A stretch of 64,000 nt of DNA. It comes from Conchocele bisecta. Taxonomy: Eukaryota > Mollusca > Bivalvia > Lucinida > Thyasiridae. The stretch is from positions 212,986,506-213,050,505 of the forward strand of contig CM055265.1 in NCBI GenBank assembly GCA_029237695.1, given 5' to 3'. The notes below the pieces were generated by a model. It was given only the letters and a program-made list of their open reading frames with translations, was not told the DNA's origin and did not search any database. Within the stretch, counting starts at the first letter, position 1; each line of letters starts with the position of its first letter. Below are positions 58,601 through 64,000 of the stretch, piece after piece. The translations under genes and the position numbers were made by a program.

Positions 58601-61600
58601 TTTGCTACAGCATGATAAAGGGTCATCTGAGGAATGCATGTATGAAATAAGAAGGTGATCCATGAAAGGAAACAGAAGTTATAAGACATTTACCCCAACA
58701 TTAAGTTTGTGGACGCCGACGACGCCGGGGGTATGCCATAAGCAGGCGAGCTAAAAATAATAAATTCATCCTTAAATTTAAAATTCCTCCCTCAAAGTGT
58801 ACAAAGGTAAGTATACTTTGAAATGTTGGTGAAATAGGCTACAGACCTGAAACAGAATGTGCCAATACTCTACTTACAAGTCCATGGGGTAAAAGAAGAA
58901 TACAAGATATTTGCCAGCGTAGTCGGAGAGATGGATACGTTTAAACTCGCCATCCACCACAGCAGTGCCATTCCAGTTGGGAGCAGGCTTGGAGACTGAA
59001 ACAGACAGTTTACAAAATACGCAAATATCGTAACATATTTTACTACATAAAATATGCTTCAAAGTGTAATTTTAAGAAAGTGTATTAAAATCATCATTAA
59101 ATTAATAAGTTATTTAATTAGGCCAAAAAAATGTCATGTTTCCAGTAACCGACCGTAGTGAAACAGTACCGACCGTAAATTGTTTTTCTTTAAAATTCGC
59201 CGATTCCAGTATATTTTGTCCCATGAAGTTAAGTCGTATTTTCTAAACTGTACCATCTTTTGGATTACTCGTTTTTTATTGTTACGGTGCGTCTAATTAC
59301 AACAACAAATTTGCGGGTTGTGTTCACCGGAAAGGGGCAAAAGTGCTCCATTCCGTGACAAATCGCGACCGACTATCTGACATATTTGAAACAAGAAATG
59401 TGGCCCGTTGGCACACAAATGCCCCCGGTGGCAGATTGGAGAGAAACTGTGGCAAAGTTTAATTACCCAAACTGTTAAGTATTCACAAGCACATTTATGA
59501 AGGTCATATTACGGGCAGTGTTGATGTGTGGCATTTGACCACAAGTATGATGTATTGAAATATTAAAGTAATCAAGCAAGGGATATAGAAGTTGTGACAG
59601 AAATGAGAAGCTCCCACAAATTTATTAATGTGCGAGTAAGTTAAAGTTGTCAAGGTCAAAATGTCAAGGTCATATTAAGGGCAGCATGGATGTGTGGCAT
59701 TTTTCGACAAGTATGCTGTGTTGAAATATTTAAGTAATCCTTCAAGGAATATAGAAGTTCTGACAGAATTGAGAAACTCTGGCGAACTTCTTAATGTGGG
59801 AAAAAGTTCAAAGTTTTCAAGATCAAACGGTCAAGGTCATATTAAGGGCAGCATGGATGAGTGGCATTTGTCCACAGGTATACTGTGTTGAAATATTTAA
59901 GCAATCCTTCAAGGGATATAGAAGTTATAACAAAATTTCGAAACTCCGGCGAACTTCTTAATGTGCCGGACACACAGCCCAAACACTATATGCCTCCGGT
60001 TCTACCGAGACCGGGGGCATAAAAAAACCATTCAGAGGAACCGGGAAAGGTCACAGCCTATGGATCAACAGCCACTGATGGGAGAGACCTACGTGAGGTT
60101 CGGAAAATTTCCGAATTTAAAATTTATGAACAAAAAGTGGACCCTACCCATCAAGCTTGTGCTGATGTCAAGTTTTAATATAGGCGCAAGCCGACCACAT
60201 CATCATCGCCATGGTGACCAATTTGTTACTGTATGGATTTGTTACAGCATGATAGAGCATAATTATATCAAAGCGCTCCCTGTAAAGAAACAGAGTTATA
60301 AGAAATTGACGCCAACGTTAAATTTATGAATGCACTAAGTTTGTGACCTTGACATTGGGGTAAGGCGTGGGCAGGTGTTCGTGGATTTGCTACAGTATGA
60401 TAGAGAATCATCAGATGGATGCATGTATGAAATATCAAAGCGCTCCCTGTAAAGAAACAGAAGTATAAAAAAAGTTTATGAAAGCACTAAGTTTGTGACC
60501 TTGGGGTAAGCCGTGGGCGGTGGATTTCTTACAGCATGTATGACATATCAAGGCGTTCCCTGTGCGTGATCATTTATTAACAAATATAGTAATTACATGA
60601 AGATTTGGGTAGATTTGCGTAAGATTTGGCTAAGATTTGGGTAAATCGTGCCACCCTGGATTTGATGTAGCATGATAGAGGGTCATCTGAGGAATGCATG
60701 TATGACATACCAAGGTGTTCCATGAAAAGAACAAATGTTATAAGAGATTTACCCCCCCCCCCCCCCCCCAATGTTAAGTTCATGGACACCAACGACGACA
60801 ATGACGACGCCAGTAGCCTATTTCACCAACATTGCAAAGTAACCAACTTTTTTAGCAAAGACTATATAAAAGTATACTTTGAGGGAGAAATCACTTTGAG
60901 GGAGAAATCATTTATTTTTCCTAAAATGCCTTTTTTCATATAGAACAAACGACTGCATATATTTGATGATTAAAACTACATGTATGCAGAATTATTATAC
61001 TGAATTTATTACATTATCACAGCCAAAATGGCTGTGATAATGTAATCAATTCAGTATATGATGGTGGGTCTAGTTTTCGGGGTATTAACAAGTTCATCAA
61101 CTAGCGATTTTTATAAAACATACCATATGAGCTAACTTGTCAGTTCAGTCCAATGCTAAACATTTCTTTCAATGTTTCTTGCCTTCAAAATAAGATCAGA
61201 TTGTTGTTAGATTAAAATCCGCGTTAGCGTGTTTAGCAACACAGGAGTCAGCCATCTTGAATCTTGACTTATGGTTGGTGTTTTCGGGGTATGTTCCGAA
61301 AGTGTGAATAAATCTACTAATTTGTCCCGAGTTTTCATTGGCTGTTGATGTCTAGCAGATGAGTAAGGCACAGTGAAGGAAAACTTGAAACTTTTCTATT
61401 GTTTATGATTTTAACAATATTAAAGAGCAGATTAATGGCGGACGTAGAAAATCAAGGTAGGTTCATGAATAAAATTACCTAAATGCCTAAAATGACAAAA
61501 ATTACCAGTATTTAGTCCAAACACTGGATTTGGTAGCATTTTACATAACATAATGTACGTTAAGTCACGCTTATTTTAATCACCTGACGTAAAGCACATC

Positions 61601-62075
61601 ACGGCTGCACACATGTGTATAAATTATAAAATATTTGAATACCCCGAAAACTCTGACTACCCCAAAAACTGGCGCCTCGACCATAATAAAAATTAATAAT
61701 TTTATCCTAAAATTGAAAATTTCTCCCTCAAAGTATACTTTGCTAGATAAGTATACTTTGTAATGTTGATGAAATTACCGAAATTGGCTACAGGAGTATG
61801 CCATTAGCTCTTTCTGAACATCGTGCAGGCGAGCTAAAAAAAATCAACTAAAAAATAAGCGACTGAATTTCAACAACAACAACAATTTTGCAAGTCGGCT
61901 TACTTATTGCTTGGCTCCATTGTGTTGTGTGTCCAAGGGACCTCTGACCAGTTTGGGGTCCGCAAGTCTCTTGTGGATAAACTTGTCCCCCGTGTATCGC
62001 CTGACACATGCCCTGTGCAGATACAACAGCAACACAAGCTACCAAAAGTACTCGACAAAATGTAAAAGTCGCCAT
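49693..62075 (-). CDS. PRDX4: Peroxiredoxin 4, inverted right copy
   Basis: Same six-exon structure as the left copy with identical exon lengths, read on the minus strand: 62075-61904, 58995-58878, 56019-55903, 55591-55469, 50169-50004 and 49743-49693. The encoded protein is 248 residues. Peroxidatic and resolving cysteines, GGLG and the YF tail are all present. Compared with the left copy I see three residue changes, all in exon 1 (A to V and D to G around the signal cleavage region, K to Q in the GGxVYP block). Exons 2-6 differ only silently. Introns differ much more: the 5.5-kb element is absent, VNTRs have different lengths and different MITEs are present. Either the second haplotype of the same locus or a recent inverted duplicate. 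Confidence 0.95.
50172..51650. repeat. Minisatellite, 39-bp unit, right-arm array (about 37 copies, uninterrupted)
   Basis: The same unit as the left arm in inverse orientation, starting immediately at the acceptor of PRDX4 exon 5 (50170). More than twice the left copy number, and no 5.5-kb element. Confidence 0.95.
51651..52382. repeat. Dispersed repeat family F (right arm)
   Basis: Inverse counterpart of about 33660-34340. Phrases TGTGGCTGTGACTGGAAAA, GATCCTGATCAGACTGTG and TGGTCGCAAAACTCATAAG. Confidence 0.7.
52383..52560 (+). mobile_element. tRNA-derived SINE (right copy)
   Basis: AGTGCGCTAGTGGTCTAGAG head and GTCCTTGAGCAAGACACTAC body; inverse of 33440-33655. Confidence 0.75.
52633..55449. 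mobile_element. GTCGAGCCCGC-ended element (right copy, with about 1 kb extra)
   Basis: Inverse of 31421-33400. It lacks the hAT-like MITE but carries a roughly 1-kb insertion (about 53300-54340) that itself contains a Mutator-like MITE. Confidence 0.75.
53518..54225. mobile_element. Mutator-like MITE with 9-bp target duplication
   Basis: Inverted ends of about 100 bp made of repeated ATAATCCCCTTC / GAAGGGGATTAT motifs. Flanked by GACAAACAC at 53509-53517 and 54226-54234. A 9-bp duplication and long repetitive inverted ends fit MULE-type elements. The centre is A/T-rich and non-coding. Confidence 0.82.
56861..56920. repeat. Palindrome, copy 3 (right arm)
   Basis: TATACTGAATGTATTACATT ... inverse. 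Counterpart of 29832-29894; the far end is altered (GTAAACAAATTCAG). Confidence 0.88.
57070..58710. repeat. VNTR, about 165-bp unit, about ten copies (right)
   Basis: Inverse orientation of 28840-29760 with roughly twice as many units. Each carries TTTGTGACCTTGACCTTGGG and GGAATGCATGTATGAAATAT. PRDX4 intron 2. Confidence 0.93.
60996..61058. repeat. Palindrome, copy 4 (right arm)
   Basis: Counterpart of 26403-26465; one change near the end (GTAATCAATTCAG). Confidence 0.9.
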
Positions 62076-62264
62076 TTTCCACGTCAACGCCGATGATGGA
62101 TGTATATAAAACGCAGACCCCCTGTTGTCGTGTGATCACTGCACAAATCTACTCGTGTACTCTTCTGGCCCCACAACAATAATCCCCCAATTTACCACAG
62201 ATTATAAATTTACGATAATGCTACTACGAGAAAATGACTATCAATAACCACATATGCAATATGT

Positions 62265-62935
62265 GAAAAAATAAAAGAAAATGCCATTGGAGTATTAATA
62301 TTAGACAATAAACTAAAGTTTACATCACATATACAAAACTTGGTGAAAAAGGACAACATAATGATTTGTGTAATCAGGAGAACATTTCAACACATACAGA
62401 TAAAGTAGTTTTCCTCAGCGTATACAATTATCTAGTCATACCGGAAATGTATACATATGGTCCGTATGTACAGAAACGTGCAACAAAATTAGCAAGAAAT
62501 TTGTATGCTAAATGCTACCCGAAAGGATGAAGGAATTGACAATGCATCACTACAGTAGCGGAGGAAAATATCAGATATGGTAGAAGTACATAAGATTCGA
62601 GTGGGGTAGACAAAGCAGACTCTCAGAACAATTATTCAAACTGAACTATATGACACAATTACAAGATGACACTAGCTAAAATGACTATGACACACTGACA
62701 AGAGGACATGCATTGTCCTGGGACCCATCATCTTTCTTATTTATTTCAACGACTTTCCGGACTATCTAAAACCCCTTAGACTCTTTGCCGATAACAGCAT
62801 GATATACAAAGAAATCTGTAACTGTGCCGATACTATAAATTTATTAGCTGACATTGAAGCCGCAGTCAGTTGGGTGCATGAATGGTTAATGCACATCCAC
62901 ACTTACAAATGTAACGTACTTCACGACACTCAAAA
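62265..62935 (+). mobile_element. Decayed LINE reverse transcriptase fragments (right-arm copy)
   Basis: 62286-62420 encodes GVLILDNKLKFTSHIQNLVK and a following IRRTFQ-type segment. 62713-62930 encodes VLGPIIFLIYFNDFPD and LRLFADN, where the catalytic second Asp is Asn. The palm fragment lies after the thumb fragment, so at least two truncated copies are joined. Confidence 0.82.
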
Positions 62936-62947
62936 AGAACGTATGCT

Positions 62948-63236
62948 AGACCCCATTCAGCTTGTGTAACAACCCAATTTCTACGTGGTAGTAATATCAA
63001 TGCCATGCCCTGGCCATCTCTCAGCCAAGACATGAATCCTATACAGCATGTCTGGGATGAGCTGGGACGCAGAGTTCGGTCAAGACCAAATCCATCTGAT
63101 AATGTTAGACAGCTTGAAGTAGTTCTTCATGAAGAATGGGAAGCAATGCCTCAACTTAAGCTTGTCATTCGGTCATGTGTACATCAAATGCGCAGACGTT
63201 GCCAAACAACGTGGTCACACTAAGTTCTGACTACTG
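62948..63236 (+). mobile_element. Tc1/mariner transposase C-terminal fragment (right arm only)
   Basis: The frame from 63005 to 63223 shows WPSLSQDMNPIQHVWDELGR, the end of a Tc1-type DDE domain. The Glu expected after PI is Gln, so the catalytic triad is lost; the first two Asp are missing with the N-terminus. The left arm lacks this segment (junction near 24508-24516), so it is an insertion or its loss. Confidence 0.85.
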
Positions 63237-63479
63237 TCAATTCATCATTGTGATCGATCACTGTAGGCGATCCATTTTATGCTCTGGATAATCAATATAT
63301 TGACTAGGAATGTTTTCAAATTGTGTTCACTTTACTGAAGTTTTTTAAATGAAGGGTGTTGTTGTCTTTTCATTGTTTACAAAATCTCTTTAAAAACATG
63401 CATCTAATGTTTTGGTGCAGTAGTTGCAGATTATATTCAGCATTAAAAAACATTTTACATCAGGTTTTTTAAACATACT

Positions 63480-63716
63480 TGTTCACGAATATCGAACAAT
63501 GTATATATACTGTAAATGTAAATGCTTTGATTTAACAACGGCACTGGCTCGATGACTTCGATGACATTTAAGTCCCCATTCGATAGGACTAGGCTACGTT
63601 GAAGTTGTCTTGCCCAAGGATACACCGAATTAGCCATCCGGAGCAGGTCGAGGTGAAAATCGAACCCGGGATCTCCCGATCCGCAGGTCGACGCTCTACA
63701 TACTGAGCTAATCCGG
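63480..63716 (-). mobile_element. tRNA-derived SINE (right-arm copy)
   Basis: Inverse of 24021-24260 with small differences. Confidence 0.88.
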
Positions 63717-63769
63717 CAACCTTTTATATACTGTAAAGTTTCTTTTTGGCCTTAACTATATATAGGCAT

Positions 63770-64000
63770 CACCTTACAAAGTAACCTAAAATGGGACAAA
63801 CACATACAGTCTATAACTGATAAAGCAAATCAATCCTTAGAATTCCTTCGTAGAAAGTTAATACTAAACTCTGCTAAAGCAAAGCATGCATCTAAAGCAC
63901 TTGTTAGACCTAAAATAGAAAAGTCTTCATCTACATGGAACCCACGTACCAATTTTAAAATAAATTACTGATATGCTCCAAACCATAAACAGGCCATCAC
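63770..64000 (+). mobile_element. LINE reverse transcriptase fragment beyond the arm boundary
   Basis: Encodes KWDKHIQSITDKANQSLEFL followed by RRKL and KALVRPKIE, the RT thumb region of a CR1/Jockey-like LINE. It starts exactly where homology to the left arm ends and runs to the window edge. Confidence 0.8.

Larger units (their letters stand above)
47452..63769. repeat. Right arm of the large inverted homology, starting at the gap edge
   Basis: Reverse-complement counterpart of 23972-43592. Its first base is the first base after the 500-N gap. Material present here and absent from the left arm includes a Mutator-like MITE (53518-54225) inside a roughly 1-kb insertion, a Tc1/mariner fragment near 62948-63236, and more copies of two VNTRs. 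Confidence 0.93.

Overview
The window is animal nuclear DNA, most likely from a bivalve mollusc. The support is spliced genes with animal-type proteins (TIPRL, CDC25, PRDX4), long introns packed with palindromic MITEs, tRNA-derived SINEs of the 'cctTGAGCAAGACACT' type, VNTRs and non-LTR retroelement fragments. The species call is an inference. Two runs of exactly 500 N (19163-19662 and 46952-47451) are scaffolding placeholders, so the window is three contigs joined in order.

Contig 1 (1-19162) carries a nearly complete TIPRL (TIP41-like PP2A regulator) gene on the minus strand, seven exons from 17016 down to the window edge. One of its introns is swollen by a 4-kb minisatellite. Another holds, on the opposite strand, a damaged CDC25-like phosphatase gene (10340-13981): catalytic loop intact, but one in-frame TGA and a missing exon. 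Contig 2 opens with MITEs and a 5'-truncated LINE reverse transcriptase (22515-23539).

From 23972 to 43592 lies a complete six-exon PRDX4 gene (ER/secreted typical 2-Cys peroxiredoxin). From 47452 to 63769, beginning at the first base after the second gap, the same locus appears again in inverted orientation with a second complete PRDX4. The two proteins differ at three residues, all in exon 1, while the introns differ by whole mobile elements and VNTR copy number. That pattern, with the flip exactly at a 500-N gap, fits two haplotypes of one locus scaffolded side by side better than a true palindrome, though the latter is not excluded.

The most unusual object is a 5,542-bp element (34884-40425) inside PRDX4 intron 4 of the left copy and absent from the right copy. 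It is flanked by a 5-bp duplication (GTTTC). It has about 191-bp terminal inverted repeats whose outer ~107 bp each fold into a near-perfect hairpin, four subterminal iteron-like repeats at its right end, GC- and CTAG-rich composition unlike the host, and tightly packed convergent ORFs. These encode a Cys/His zinc-ribbon protein, a frame-broken protein with motifs like rolling-circle Rep_trans initiators, a 170-aa unknown protein, a predicted DNA-binding/membrane protein and a SAP-like protein. It looks like an integrated hairpin-ended, self-replicating virus-like or plasmid-like element. I cannot assign it to a named family.

The remaining sequence is repeats: several palindromic MITE families, an hAT-like MITE with an 8-bp target duplication, a Mutator-like MITE, SINEs with target duplications, a Tc1/mariner transposase remnant, LINE fragments, and minisatellites whose repeat periods divisible by three create spurious open frames.
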